A stretch of DNA of 64,000 nt from Rhabdophis nuchalis (lineage: Eukaryota > Chordata > Lepidosauria > Squamata > Natricidae): the NCBI GenBank assembly GCA_039707465.1, contig CM077644.1, positions 185,863,462-185,927,461 of the forward strand. The letters run 5' to 3'. The notes below the pieces were generated by a model. That model had not been told where the DNA came from, did no database searches, and saw only the letters and a list, made by a program, of their open reading frames with translations. The translations under genes were made by a program, and so were the position numbers. Positions 44,008 through 56,246 of this stretch are shown here, in pieces; position 1 is the first letter of the stretch, and each line of letters starts with the position of its first letter.

Positions 44008-45165
44008 AGTAAGGTGTAGGTCTGGTAGGAGGATTTTTCATTCTTTCTGACACCAATTTTGCACATATTTTTACTGCATAAATCTTAGTTCTGGAAGCTG
44101 ATAAGAATGTACAACATCTTCATTGCAAACATTATTTGATTTCTTTTTGGGTCATTTTGTGGTTCATCCACTTAGACAGACACAGTGTAAACTTTCCAAT
44201 TTGCAGGAAATGAAGGAATGTTAAGGTCTTGCTTGGAAACATTACTCTGGCTTTATTTATACAGTGAGCTATTTAGGGCAAAGGGGAAGGTGTCTGAATG
44301 GAGGTTTTGCTCATTCTTGACTAAAGTGCAAGTTTGCTATTGAGAAATAAAAGAAATACACTGTGCTATACCTAGAAAGGTCACCAAGTTCACACCCAAT
44401 TGGTTCTCGATACGTCTAGCACTGAACAAATTAATTTAATGACAAGGGAGCAGTTTGATCTATAAGTCTCCATTTCTCAATGTATGTTCCACCCTTATTT
44501 CTTAGAAACAAAGAACGTCTGATTGAATTACCTATTGTCATCTATACATATCCATGGCAGATCTATGGGACGGGGATTATTTTCAGTGCTTCATGTTATG
44601 GATGTCTGAATCCTTTCCCCTTTTTTTTCAGTTTTATGCAGCTTTAATCCATAAACCTGATCACAATCCCAACTTCCAGTAATTAAAATAAAAATATAAA
44701 AAATTAAATATGTCATCATAATACCAGGAGCAACATCCATCATAAAAAGAAACACTATCCATCATTGCATCTGGATTCCGCTTCTCAACTTTGGGAAGAG
44801 CTAAATAACATGCCCAATTCATTCCCAGAGCCCAACAGAAGGGGCAGAGATATACAGTAATAGGGATGAAGCTATTCTTTTTTCTGGGGATAATAGCTCT
44901 AGATGTGGGGGAGGTGACGGAAAAGGGTCCGCTCTAAACAACACACTGTAGGATCTAAATCCCTTAGGAAATCCTCACTTGGGCGGATTCCACATTGAAC
45001 AAGAGCTGTCAAAGATTGTTTCAACTGTTTATCAAATTGTTATAAGTGGACATTCTAGATGAACACCTGTACCTTAGCCTGTAAAGATAGGATATGCTCT
45101 TAAGGCATCTGCTCATTTGGAAGAAGTGTTGCTATTGACCTTATGAATAATTGTTTGTTTATATG
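44008..45165. other. Unassigned AT-rich DNA
   Basis: No gene or clear repeat recognised. Confidence 0.3.
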
Positions 45166-45535
45166 TAGCCTGCCAATCTAGCAGTTCAAAAGCATGCATA
45201 TGTGAGTAGATAAATAGGTACCGTTTTGGTGGGAAAGTAACAGTGTTCCATGTGCCATGGCATATAGTCATGTGGCCAGATGACCACAGAAATGTCTTTG
45301 GACAATGCTGGCTCCCTCAGCTAAGAAATGGAAATGAGCACCATCCCCTAGAGTTGGACACGACTGGATAGGGCAGGGGTCTGCAAAGTTGGGTCTTTTA
45401 AGACGGGTGGACTTCAACTCCCAGAATCCCCCAGCCAGCTGGCTGGGGGATTCTGGGAGTTGAAGTCCACCCGTCTTAAAAGACCCAACTTTGCAGACCC
45501 CTGGGATAGGGCAAATCTTTACCTTTATATATCAG
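45166..45535 (+). repeat. tRNA-derived SINE (plus), split by a hairpin MITE
   Basis: It runs in the opposite orientation to 8545-8885: 'gcagttcaaaagcatgcata', 'gttccatgtgcc', 'gtcatgtggccagatgacc', 'gagcaccatcccctag', then after the MITE 'gcaaatctttacctttat'. The 5' tRNA-like head is truncated. Confidence 0.7.
45374..45503. mobile_element. Hairpin (fold-back) hAT MITE nested in a SINE
   Basis: A 130-bp near-perfect palindrome with CAGGGGTCTGCAAAG termini and the perfect TSD ggataggg (45366-45373 and 45504-45511). The SINE sequence resumes after the second TSD copy. Confidence 0.9.
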
Positions 45536-45645
45536 GAAGCTCATGCCTTCTATATAATAGATCCATTCTCCTGAATTTTTCTTTCTAAAGGTCAGTAAAT
45601 GTGTGCGGCCAACAATCCAACTATCTCAATTCTAGAGCTGCCATA

Positions 45646-45740
45646 TCTGGGTTGCAAAAAATCAGGATGGCCGCTAGATGGATGCAGAGATAGAATTGCC
45701 TGGATCTTTTTGCTGCTACATAGACTGTTGTAGTTGTCCA
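45646..45740. repeat. Interspersed repeat ('gggttgcaaaaaatcaggatgg' family)
   Basis: It matches 33035-33165 at 'tctgggttgcaaaaa' and 'tggatctttttg', with inverse-like ends. Diverged and without resolved boundaries. Confidence 0.45.
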
Positions 45741-47086
45741 TTCTATACTATATTTATGAAAGATTATTAACACATTAAATATGAAGAAGTTCGAACACGA
45801 TAAGTTGCTTTGAAATGAAAGAGAACATACAGTTATCTAACTAATTCACTAAGGCATTGATTTCAAAAGTATTTTGCCAGGCAGTATTACAGCGAGGTCA
45901 CAAACTGCAAAGGACAGAGACTAATCAATACGTGGAATGACTTGCTCATGTGTACTCCATGTGGTTCACTCCCTTTGAAACATATCATTGAGTCATAAGA
46001 GAGAGTTGGCCTTGCAGGTGTCTGGATATACTCTTTGGTCAGAGCTGTATTGGAGCATGAATGAATGAGTAGGAGGGTTGACTTCTTCACAGGATAGGAT
46101 ACTTTGATCCTGCTTCTCCTTAAGCAATACATAATGATGCACTTAACCTTGGATAGAAATAATCTTCACAGTAGTTCGCATGCTATATGAATTATGTGTA
46201 AATTAATTCCTAGAAGTGGCCTGTGCACACACAGGTGTAGAAGAGACAACTTTGAAAACAAATGAATTATTGGAATATTGTTTGCCACTCTCATTGAAAT
46301 CTGGGCAGGCGTGTGCTATATGCAGCTAAATGCATGCATATATTCAAAATGTGATCAAAACTCTGAATCAGTTTTAAATGTGTTGTGTTGATCGCTGCGG
46401 AAAAAAAAGGGGAGGGAGAGGAGGGAAATGATGACATCCTCATGACCTCCTTCTTGCTTTTCTTTTTTTATACATTCACTCCCCCCTTGTGATAGTTACC
46501 ACATCTGTTTGAATACTCTTTCTGTTTTTCTTCCATATTGAAGAGAGTGATTAGGCTGACTCAGAGTTTTGTGAAAGCTTCCTCATCAACACTGGGAAGT
46601 TACTTCAGCTGATCAGCATCTGGTTCATAAATTCAAATCATAATACATTCCAGTTATTTCTATTCCCAAAGCCTTTCATGGACACCTCTAATCAGTTGTC
46701 AGCATTTAGAAATCGAGGCCTGCAACTGGTATGCTGTGAATTATGAAGGCAAGCTGTATTCATTTCCATCTTCATAGTCCCAATGCCATTCTCATTCCAA
46801 TGTGCAACAAGTGAGCGGAGGTTTTACCGTTAGGGCTCGGCATGTGGGGGAACTTCAGCAATGTGGAAGGACGAATCTGGATTCCCATGGAAAAGCTGAC
46901 TATTCAGAATTGTTTTGAAAGGCTGGTTTAAAAATACTGCTGCTACCTTATCATAAATTGCCAGGGTATGCAGAGAAGCTGGCTGAAATGAGTTTTTATG
47001 AGAGGCTTTCTTTACTCCAGGAAATCAGGGGTTATCTGAAACTATTTCACAATACTTACACACACACACACACAAATATCATACAC
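45741..47086. other. Unassigned DNA
   Basis: No exon recognised. The segment 46490-46800 is free of repeats and has balanced composition, so it could be conserved non-coding DNA, but nothing specific shows this. Confidence 0.25.
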
Positions 47087-47248
47087 ACTTTTGACCCCCG
47101 AAATAAGTGCTTGGCCTCATGATTGCTGCTGTGTTGAAATATTTTCAGGGAGGGCTTTTTTTGGGGGGAGGGCTTATTTTAGCACATGTGCTCAAAAGCC
47201 CGATTGGGCTTATTATCCAGGGAGGTCTTATTTTCAGGGAAACAGGGT
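47087..47248. mobile_element. Fragment of a TA-type DNA transposon
   Basis: The right end 'cttattttcagggaaacagg' followed by 'gta' resembles the right terminus of the element at 4646-7906. The left part 'ttttgacccccgaaataag' looks like the eroded inverse end. Internal 'gggcttattttagc' repeats are present. Short and diverged. Confidence 0.5.
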
Positions 47249-47253
47249 ATGTA

Positions 47254-47305
47254 TTACACACACACACACTCACACACACACACATACACACATACACACA
47301 CACAC
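47254..47305. repeat. (CA)n microsatellite
   Basis: An interrupted CA repeat with 'ctcac' and 'cataca' variants. A smaller (CA)n lies at 47058-47075. Confidence 0.93.
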
Positions 47306-48760
47306 AGACTAGGTAACTGATGTGCCCAATTTTGGAATTTAATTTGAGTTTGAGAGTTGCTGAAAAATGGAGAAAAGTTATAAGGTTAATGTGAAGAATC
47401 AATAAATTCAGGTTCTACCTTTCACAGGACCATTTCATCTCATTTTAAAGAGTCTTGATTTTCCAGAAAAGAATGAAAATATTTCCATTTCATTTTAAAC
47501 GAACCCCTGTGAGTTTCAAATTAGTTGCATCCAAAGAGGTCATTGAATATTCAACCACATATTTTGCTTTTGCATATTTCATTTTTAAAACTTCCCCTCT
47601 GCTCTTCATGTTCTGCAGTGAAATTCAGCCTCAAAGGATTTTAAATGTTTTTAATCCTATAGATAGGTAACTGCATCATATTGGGATTTCAAACAAGAAT
47701 CCAAATTACATTACTGTACTTTCCTAATAACCCTGGAACAGTTATCAATTTGTTCCCTCCTCCCATCCATCATGATCAATCAAAATAATATCAAAATAAA
47801 AGAGCCTGAATTGACAGGTGAAATTTCTTACCATGGGGTCAATGCATGAATCATTTCCTAAAAGTTTAATTTCCAGAACACTGATGAGAAACCAGAGACA
47901 ATAACTTCTCTTTGAGACTACTGAGTTGAGACTTCAGTTACAAGAATTTTGTTTCCAGAGCTGCATTTGCTGACAGAAAGTTCGAGTGGTTTTGATTTTA
48001 AATGTCTGAACATAATGTATCTTTTCTGTGCCTCAGAGGAGACTATACTGATAACATCACATGAAGCTCATCCAGAAAAGAAAAAAGAAAAGAAAAGCAG
48101 AAGAGGGGAAGAAATACCAAATATGGAGTTTAGGTTGACTTTCAGAAAATCTTGCATTATCCTTTGTGCATCCATGTTATCAATAATCTCTTTCTCTCAT
48201 GACTGTCAAAAGGCATAAATAAAATTACTTTCCCTGCTTATTATCCTCTCTACCTATGGAATAAAAATATTGTATGATAGGTTGGTGATTTCGCACTTCC
48301 CTGTTTAAAGAATAACTTTCAAATGTTTTATCATTTCTTCTAAGTAGAATGAATAAGGTGACACAATTAGAGTCTGTTCTAAAAAAATGTTTACTCAGAA
48401 ATCAGTCGAACTGCTTGCATAATACTACATAAATAGAGGTTGCATGGAGGAAGATAGAAGCCTACCTTTGAAAGTAAAAGATTCAATTCCTGAATGATTA
48501 GCGTGGACTTGGACTATTAAGTGCTCCTTTGCTTACAAGAAAGATTATTGGGAAGAGCATGGAGTTATTCGTGTTCTTTCAGAAGTTAAGGATTGTGACT
48601 GGGCATTTTCAATTTGCTTTCTTTTTATCCTATGGGGATGAATTGCAAAGTATCCAGTGCCCTTGGTACCAACTGAGTTGGTACTTTGGAAGTTCTAGCA
48701 GCAAGTTGGATGCAAGGCCCACCAGATCATATTGTCTTGTTTCTTAATACATTTGTCATT
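47306..48760. other. Unassigned AT-rich DNA
   Basis: No gene or clear repeat. Small ORFs show no similarity known to me. Confidence 0.3.
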
Positions 48761-48763
48761 GTA

Positions 48764-48985
48764 GTTCCAAAGGTGCTTTTTCTGGCGGTAACTAGACTTC
48801 CTTGTTTTTTTCTTTGAAGACATTTTGCTTCTCATCCAAGAAGCTTCTTCAGCTCTGACAGGATAGTGGGGAATCCCTTGGATGAAGTAGCGAAACATCT
48901 TCAAAGAAAATACAAGAAAGTGAAAAAGCACCTTTGGGACAACCATGACCTGGATGACTGAGAATCTCTACAGACATTTGTCATT
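48764..48985. repeat. Fold-back repeat family, copy 1 ('cttctcatccaagaagcttc')
   Basis: The left part reads 'actagacttccttgtttttt' and 'ttgaagacattttgcttctc'. The right part returns as the inverse 'gaaacatcttcaaagaaaat' and 'acaagaaagtg', ending 'ccatgacctggatgactgag'. Other copies are at 52795-53450 and 55562-55890. The class is unresolved. Confidence 0.65.
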
Positions 48986-49015
48986 GTACTATTTAGCTTT
49001 ATGAATGCATTATAC

Positions 49016-49148
49016 CAGAGGTTCCCAAACTTGGCAACTTTAAGACTTGTGGACTTCAACTTCCAGAAATCTCCAGCCAGCAGCTGGCTGGAGATTTCTG
49101 GAAGTTGAAGTCCACAAGTCTTAAAGTTGCCAAGTTTGGGAACCTCTG
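49016..49148. mobile_element. Hairpin (fold-back) hAT MITE
   Basis: A 133-bp palindrome, apparently perfect outside the loop, with CAGAGGTTCCCAAAC termini and the TSD cattatac (49008-49015 and 49149-49156). Confidence 0.9.
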
Positions 49149-49156
49149 CATTATAC

Positions 49157-49582
49157 TGAGTGTTTTGCTGTAGGCATCATGGTTGGGAATGTAGAGAGAC
49201 AGAATTGGGTGCCTCTCTTGAAGTGTTTTGTGCAGGGATAGCTACATCATTGAAGGAGGGGTTTTTAAAATAAGGAAAACTCATTGTAGAAGCTTGACAC
49301 CTATTCCATTTTTGGTGTCTCTCCTACCTTTCAGGAGTAAAGCAACCTGCACAGGTCAGTATATCTTCTATTCTTGCGCTGCTATTTTTAAATACTAGGT
49401 CAGTCCATTATATGACAATTTCCATGTGTAATTTGAAGATGAGAAGACTAACAATGTTTATTACTGAATCTGAGTGGATGAGTTTATTGGAGTTCATATT
49501 ATCCAAGTTTGCCTCCTGGCAATTTGGTCCAGCACCAAGTAGCGTGCTTTCTTTGTTGCCATTCCAACTTCAACAGTCATTT
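49157..49582. other. Unassigned spacer
   Basis: Nothing recognised. Confidence 0.3.
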
Positions 49583-49745
49583 CATATAGTGATTAAAGGC
49601 ACTGGGAAAGAAACCAGGAGTTCTAGTCCCGCCTTAATCATGAATCCAACTGGGTGAGTTTGGGCCAGTCACACACTCTTAACCCTAGAAAGAAGGCAAT
49701 TGCAAACCACTTCTAAAAAATCTTGCTCAGAAAACAGCAGTGAAC
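49583..49745 (+). repeat. tRNA-derived SINE, plus orientation, 5' part
   Basis: It has an A-box-like 'tatagtgattaaaggcactg', a B-box-like 'gagttctagtcccgcc', then 'gggtgagtttgggccagtca' and 'aattgcaaaccacttctaaa'. It shows the 5'-to-3' order of the SINE seen inverted at 55-420 and 26781-27025. Confidence 0.65.
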
Positions 49746-50994
49746 ATTGATTATTCTGTTTGTTATTGTATTTATTTTATTTTATATTTTGCTTTATATG
49801 CATTGTAGCCGACCTTAACACCTTCTGGATAATGGGCATATAGATATATTAAACAAATCAATGGTAACATTTCTAAAACCTGTGACTTTAAAAAAACCTC
49901 TTTACTTAGAAAACTAAATAGTAATAAGTATAGTTAAAATACTTGTTCCGTATATTGTTTGACCTCAGTGATCTCCCAGCTGTAAAATTTCAGAGTGTTA
50001 GAGAATGCAAGTATAAGACAAGACCTTTACTGAATAGCAAAATGTATTATTCCCATTTAAAAAATAATAATTTGCACAATAAATTTGGAATAGATATGAC
50101 TTCAGGGTTTAAGGGATATTAGACATGATCTAAAACTCGATTAGTTCAATAAAACATATTCTTAGGGTGTATCGCATAACTGATTCATTTTAAAAGGCTG
50201 GATTTTATTTTTTCTATGTTGGAGCTGCATTAAATTTAAAGGAATTTTGATATGTAGTGTACATTAATGATGTATCTAATACGACAGATACTACTACTAC
50301 AATAGTGAACAAAGTTCTTTGAAAGCAATTAAGAGCTGAAAATATTAATGTATTTTAATTGTTGCAAAATGTGCTCACAGAAGAATGTTTCTGCATTCAG
50401 AAACAAATACTATTATCGGTATATTTTCATTGCTTTTCTTTTGAATATTTTTTTAGCAATATTCACTGAACTCACCCAGACTTGGTAAATATGTTCATGA
50501 TTGTACCACAACACCTAGTCCTTTTCTTTTCCAAGTCCAATTTTGTCTGATTACCTAAATTCCCATTTACTGTAAGACATAGAATTGGAGAACACATTTT
50601 ATTGTTAGATTGTGAAATATTGGGGGAAAGGATTAGATTTCAACTCTTTGGCTGTAAGTGACAGAAGCAAACAAGAGATACCCTTCTGATTTCTTGAGCA
50701 CTTTCAAACAACAAGCAAATGAGTAATGAGAGCTCATGCCTTGCTTTTCTAGATCAACTATAGAGTACTTTCAATGGCATGCTGGGAAATAAAGCATGGC
50801 TCCCAGTTTACCAAGTCCTACTTATACATACTGATGCTCATCAGTATTGTTTGACTGTTGGTGAGTCTCTTCTTTATTTCCGTGCCTAAAGTCAACAATG
50901 GTAACATCCATTTCAAGGCTTATTCTTGAGCCCTGCACATATAAATGAATAATATTACAAAATATAATCTATATCACAGAACATAAATAAGTTT
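49746..50994. other. Unassigned AT-rich DNA
   Basis: No gene or clear repeat recognised. Confidence 0.3.
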
Positions 50995-51271
50995 CAGAGG
51001 TGGTATTCAGCAGGTTCTGACCAGTTCTGGGGAACTGGTAGTGGAAATTTTGAGTAGTTTGAAGAACTGGTAAATATCACCTCTGACTGGCCCCGCCCCC
51101 ATCTATTCTCTGCCTCCCGAGTCCCAGCTGATCGAGAGGAAATGGGGATTTTGCAGTAACCTTCCCCTGGAGTGGGGAGGGAATGGAGATTTTACAGCTA
51201 CGCCCACCAAGCCACACCCACCAAGCCACGCCCACAGAACTGGTAGTAAAAATGTTTGAATCCCATCACTG
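50995..51271 (-). mobile_element. Non-autonomous hAT element (CAGTGGTGGGATTCAA family), minus orientation
   Basis: The ends are CAGAGGTGGTATTCAGC and 'tttgaatcccatcactg', with the perfect TSD ataagttt (50987-50994 and 51272-51279). The interior is the inverse of 30705-30982. Confidence 0.9.
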
Positions 51272-51279
51272 ATAAGTTT

Positions 51280-52794
51280 AATGTTAAAACTGCAGAGAGT
51301 CACATGCAATATAACTCCTCTGGAATATTGAAAACATGACCCCAACTTAAACTCTGAAACACTTCCCATTGCTCACACTTCAGATTCTACCACATCCTTG
51401 AAAAGATTTGTCAAACAAACCCTTATAACTGATACTTTTAAATTATTCTCAAGTGGAATTCTTTAGGAAAATGAAATCACTTAGTCAATGGTTTGGAATG
51501 GTAATTAGGGAAGGCGTCATTCTGTGGTCCTTCAGTGACATGAGCCACTCAGATTAAAACTGTGGGCCTAGTACTATCTCACTAGGGTTTATTTTCTGGG
51601 TTTAGTCCAAGCCACTGAAGCATAACTGCTGTATTATTTCTTTCTTCATTACTGAAGGACAACTTACATCACTAGAAAGATTCAATAACTGAATTGTAAA
51701 GAAGGCACTCAGTGAAAGAGGATATTGTTGAGCTACAATGTCTGGACCAGAAAGACCCAGAAAATCACATTTTGGCAACAAATAGATGCAAACTACTCCT
51801 GTTGTGGCCATCTGGTGTTACCTGAGTTTTCACAGCCTGGAGCTAATATGAATTTTAATTTCAAAGATTCCCATTTCTGTGTTTTCAGTTGCTACAAGAA
51901 CGGACATGGTTCTGCCTTTTCTGGGACTAACATCTCCAAAATCATATCGCACAAGACGATTTTAAAATAACTGTATATTTATGCCCCATCTTACCAACAT
52001 CATTTTGATAATACTCACAAGTGTGTATTCTGTGCTTAGGCTACTATGCGTGTGATAATTATTGAAATGGAGATGAATAGGGAACTGCTTTCGATTATAA
52101 TGGCTCAGTTGGATTCCTTGGAACTTGAAATTAAACTGGCCTGATTTTAAATTTACATCACATTTTTTCCTCTCCAGTCTTTCACCAGCACTATAGTGGA
52201 TGGGTTCATTCAATGGTTTGGACAATGATGTTCTCTGAAATTCAATACAGAAATGTTACATTCATGCAGAGAATCATAGCCTGTAATATCTGACTACAGT
52301 AGGACTCATCTCTTCAGGTGGCTTTTTTCCAAACTGGAATCCGCAGGTAGATTGAGACTGACCTGCTCTGAATGACTGGCTTCACTGACTAAGACTTTGA
52401 AGAGCTCCAGGCCTTAAACATCTGATGTCCTTCTCAGAAGTTGGGAAACCAGTCAATGTAATTGATTGTAGGGGACTTATTCCATTGCTACACACTTTGG
52501 ATTCCCCGTGTAACAGCATTCTCTCACCACTCACAACCACCATTATCTGATGCTGAAATCAACCAGTTTTCCATGTAGTTGTAGATTATAGGTTGGGCCT
52601 ATACATTCATCTGATATCTTGGTTTCTGCATGGTTTCATTGCCTCATTAGTCTAAATACTTCTAATAGAAGTCTTTTAGGTCCTCAATAGAAACTGCCAA
52701 CATTTGAGTATATTCTTTCAATTCTTCTGTGGTAGAATTAATCATTCATCAAATGGAACTATCCTGTCCACTAGGGCTGTATCTACTTTGAAGA
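51280..52794. other. Unassigned DNA
   Basis: No gene or clear repeat recognised. Confidence 0.3.
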
Positions 52795-53450
52795 AGTTCT
52801 TGAAGTTCCAAAGTGATTTTTTCTCTCTCTTCAGGAGGCAACTGGACTTTCTTGTTTTTTATTTTGAAGGCGTTTTGCTTCTCATCCAAGAAGCTTCTTC
52901 AGCTGTGACTGGATGATGGGGAATGGAAGGGTTTGAAACATTCTCTGTGGCGGGCCCTACCCTCTGGAACGACCTACTCCCCAAACTTAGATCTACCACG
53001 GACCTCCGCTCCTTCTGCCAGCAACTAAAGACCTATCTTTTCCAACAGGCCGGCCTGGCCTAACCTACCGTACCTAGCCTTAGTTTTTAGTAGAGAAATT
53101 TTTACATTGGTTTTATGGGTTAGTTTTAATGGGGTAGATTTTAGCACAGGGTGTTAATTTAATATAGTTTTAAGTATTTATGTATTTATTTTGTGATATA
53201 TTATGTTTTTTACATTTCCTGTGCACCGCCCCGAGTCCCTTCGGGGAGAGGGGGTGGTTAATAAGTTGAATAAATAATAATAATAATAATAATAATCATA
53301 ATAATAATCATTATAATAATAATAATCATTATAATCTTCAAAACAATAACAGGAAAGTCCAGTTACCTCCTGAAGAATGGGGGGGGGGGGGGAAGCACAT
53401 TTGCAGCAACCATGACCTGGATGACTGAGAATTTCCATAGACATTGAGAA
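52795..53450. repeat. Fold-back repeat family, copy 2, with nested CR1
   Basis: Left arm 'caactggactttcttgtttt' and 'ttctcatccaagaagcttct'; right arm 'cttcaaaacaataacaggaa' and 'agtccagttacctcctgaag', ending 'catgacctggatgactgaga'. A CR1 3' end interrupts it between 'gaaacat' and 'cttcaaaac'. Confidence 0.65.
52935..53340 (+). mobile_element. CR1 LINE 3' end with (AAT)n tail
   Basis: It starts in 'tctctgtggcgggccctacc' (codons for 'SVAGPTLWNDL'), continues through 'LLPKLRSTTDLRSFCQQLK' and 'YLFQQAGLA', then stop, 3' UTR and an AAT-rich tail at 53265-53340. Confidence 0.85.
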
Positions 53451-54639
53451 GTTTGTAAAGTGTTAAACTATATGTCTTTGCTCTCCGCAAAACTTGCCCA
53501 TGTTTTTTGCATCCTTCTCTGTACCTGAAAAGTGCCTGTGTTTAAGAACTTTACTCCTTAAAGCTAATGGAATACTTTAAAGCAGCTGCAACTTTTTTTC
53601 ACATTCATGTGGATCCCTGACAAAAGTAGACTATATTAATAAATAGTAAAGGGATGCTGTGCACATGCAAGAATGAGATCTGAAACCCTTCTTCAAGAAT
53701 ATTTTCAAAATACGCACACCCTTACTGACCATCATCCTTGTCAAGACTTCAACTTCTTTAGCTGACTTCTTTCTGCAGGGGTTATACTGTTCTATAATAA
53801 CAGTGGAGTTTTTGAACATAACATTTCTTAGTATTTGTATAAAATTATAGACTTTCTTGGGTTTCTTGTAGAGACACAAAGGTTGTTTAAATTGGCAGCA
53901 TATGAAGTTCCTGCAAACAGAAACTCTCTAGTTGCTGCCTAATGGAACAAGATGACCTTAACATTGCTTTTGTTAAAGGCAAGGCGTTGGCAAAGAGTGC
54001 ATGATATTTGAACCACTGTTCATTCCACATGCAGACTTGCACAGTAAAATTTATAAACAGTGGCCAAAACGAGGAGTGAGGGAAACAAATGGAATTTCAA
54101 ATAATTTTGGGGTGGAAAATGATGCTACATTATTTTGAATTAAAGTAGTGTTTCTTAATGTGCAGCTTGCACATGACATGCTGATTGTATAACACCTATG
54201 TCCTTGAGGCAATTTCTAACCCTCCTGTCTACCAACCCTGAGCAACAAATATTATCTTCTATCGCCTCTTTGTTATATCTCTTCCATTCTCTTGAAGACA
54301 TTACATTCAAGTGACAGGGTCCTCAAAGCATCTGCACTGAACTGATTACATCATCATGGCTTTATTGCAGCAGAGGAGAGAAGTGTATGTTACAAGTTGG
54401 TACTGAATCTCAGAAAATAATGTGAAGAGCCTAAATACATTTTTGATTTGATCTAGATGGGCCTTTGGTTGTTTGGTCAGCCAGTTGCTTTGGGAGAGTT
54501 CATGATCAGATAGACATCATTTTGCCAGGATTATCTGTCGCTACCTCCTTCTTTGACTACTTATCATCTCATGCTTCTTTCATTAATCATAACATCTAGC
54601 TATCTTATCGGCTGTTGGTTTGGTATAATGTTAAGGTAT
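53451..54639. other. Unassigned AT-rich DNA
   Basis: No gene or clear repeat recognised. Confidence 0.3.
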
Positions 54640-54775
54640 TAAAGTCATACTCTCTCAGTCCAACCCACCTCAGAGGGCTCTTATTGTGGAGAAAATAGGA
54701 GGCAGAAATTTTACACATACTGCCTTGAGCTGTACAAGTGGGATATAAATCAATTAAATAAAGTTCTCATTATAT
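54640..54775 (+). repeat. SINE 3' part
   Basis: Contains 'ctctctcagtccaaccca', 'cctcagagggctcttattgt' and 'ggagaaaataggaggcag', and ends 'gccttgagctgtacaagtgg' and 'gatataaatcaa'. This is consistent with the 3' half of the tRNA-derived SINE at 49583-49745. Confidence 0.5.
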
Positions 54776-55561
54776 ACGCAAAATAAATATGAAATAAATA
54801 AGATGATAGCATACAATCATGCCCTAGATTTGATGGAAACTATCCAGTGGCTTGTTTGACTGATTGCTGTTGCCAGGGGGGTGCGAGGTTATTATTTTTA
54901 TCGTTCTATGTTGGGTTTTTGGCAGTCATATACATTTTCTAAATAAAGAAATACGCTCCCAATTTAGTGTAAGTTAATTGCTCCCTATTCTAGTCTGTTA
55001 CTTTCCAGTCATCCTGCAAATATTTCAATAGGAAGATGAGGTAGTCTAGTTAGTATACCCATCTTTTTGGCTGGCTGTCCGTGATTTATTTAGTCACAAA
55101 TAATTAATAAGTCAAAAAATGTATCTTTTAGAGTTCATTGCCTTCTCCATTATTCCTCAGATGCTAGCAGTTTGATCTCTGTTGCCCCTGCCACTTCTGA
55201 ATCCAGTTTCTACATCTGGCAGTTCTCATTCCATGCATTGCTGGATTGCAAAATTTTGAGCGTTATCTTACTAGTATGTCAGATAAGAGTAAGTGTCCAG
55301 TATTTTAAGCATTCTTTAGCATCATCCTTTTTTGGTAGTGGAGTATAAACTGACCTTTTCCAGCTCCTTGGCCACTGCTGTATTTTCCATACCTGCTAAC
55401 AATTTGAAGGTAGTGCTTTCCCTGCTCATCTGGCAAGGTTATAAACAGATCTGCTAGCAAATGCAGCATTTGCCTTCTGGAATGATGTTCCCCCAGAAAT
55501 TTAGGTGACTCCTATCCTTATAACTTTTGGGAAACTATTAAAAACTTGTGTTAAATGTGCT
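54776..55561. other. Unassigned DNA
   Basis: No gene recognised. 'cagcatttgccttctggaat' with 'gatgttcccccagaaattta' near 55460-55505 could be an eroded CR1 coding end ('WNDVPPEI'), but this is weak. Confidence 0.3.
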
Positions 55562-55890
55562 TTTTCCAGAAGCACCACTGGACTTTGCCCCCTCCCCTTT
55601 TTCCCCCCTTTGAAAATGTTTTGCTTCTTATCTAAGAAGCTTTTTCAGTTTTGTTCAGTTAAGTTCTGAGAACTGAAAAAGTATAAAATGTTTACAAAGA
55701 AAAACCCTCCAAGAAAGTCTAATTCTCTTTTGGAAAAAGCACCTTTGGGACAACCAAAGGATTTGAAACATCTTCAAAACAACAACAACAGGAAAGTCCA
55801 GTTACCTCCTGAAGAGGAAAAAAAAAAGCATCTTTGCAACAACTATGACCTGGATGATTGAGAATCTCCATAGACATTTAGCCATGCACC
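55562..55890. repeat. Fold-back repeat family, copy 3, with internal partial duplication
   Basis: It has arms 'ttttgcttcttatctaagaa' and 'gaaacatcttcaaaacaaca', then 'ggaaagtccagttacctcct'. The 'aaagcacctttgggacaacc' end and the 'aagcatctttgcaacaacta' end both occur, so two right arms may be fused. It ends 'tgacctggatgattgagaat'. Confidence 0.6.
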
Positions 55891-56010
55891 TTTTAAACTC
55901 TGTTCTTCTACCAGGCCTAGGACAGGGTGATTGTGAAACTTCCTTTAGTTACAGTGATGGCTAACCTTTTTATTGCTGGGTGCCAAAAATACAAGCACGT
56001 GCCGGCACTC

Positions 56011-56092
<82 letters not shown>

Positions 56093-56122
56093 CAACAACA
56101 ACAACAACAACAATAATAATAA
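56011..56122. repeat. (AAT)n/(AAC)n microsatellite
   Basis: About 110 bp of aat units, an internal aac block, then aat again. It is continuous with the 3' end of the nested minus-strand CR1. Confidence 0.95.
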
Positions 56123-56246
56123 TTATTATTTAATTTGTAAACCGTTCTCTCCCCCCGAAGGGACTCGAGGCGGTGCACAGGGAATTGAAAATACATATAT
56201 AAAACCAACAGACATTGTAATACAAATTTAAAATGAATAAAATGAA
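56123..56246 (-). mobile_element. CR1 3' tail fragment
   Basis: The minus strand shows the CR1 3' UTR end ('tgcaccgcctcgagtccctt' and 'gggggagagaacggtttac') and then the trinucleotide tail. No coding sequence. Confidence 0.75.
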
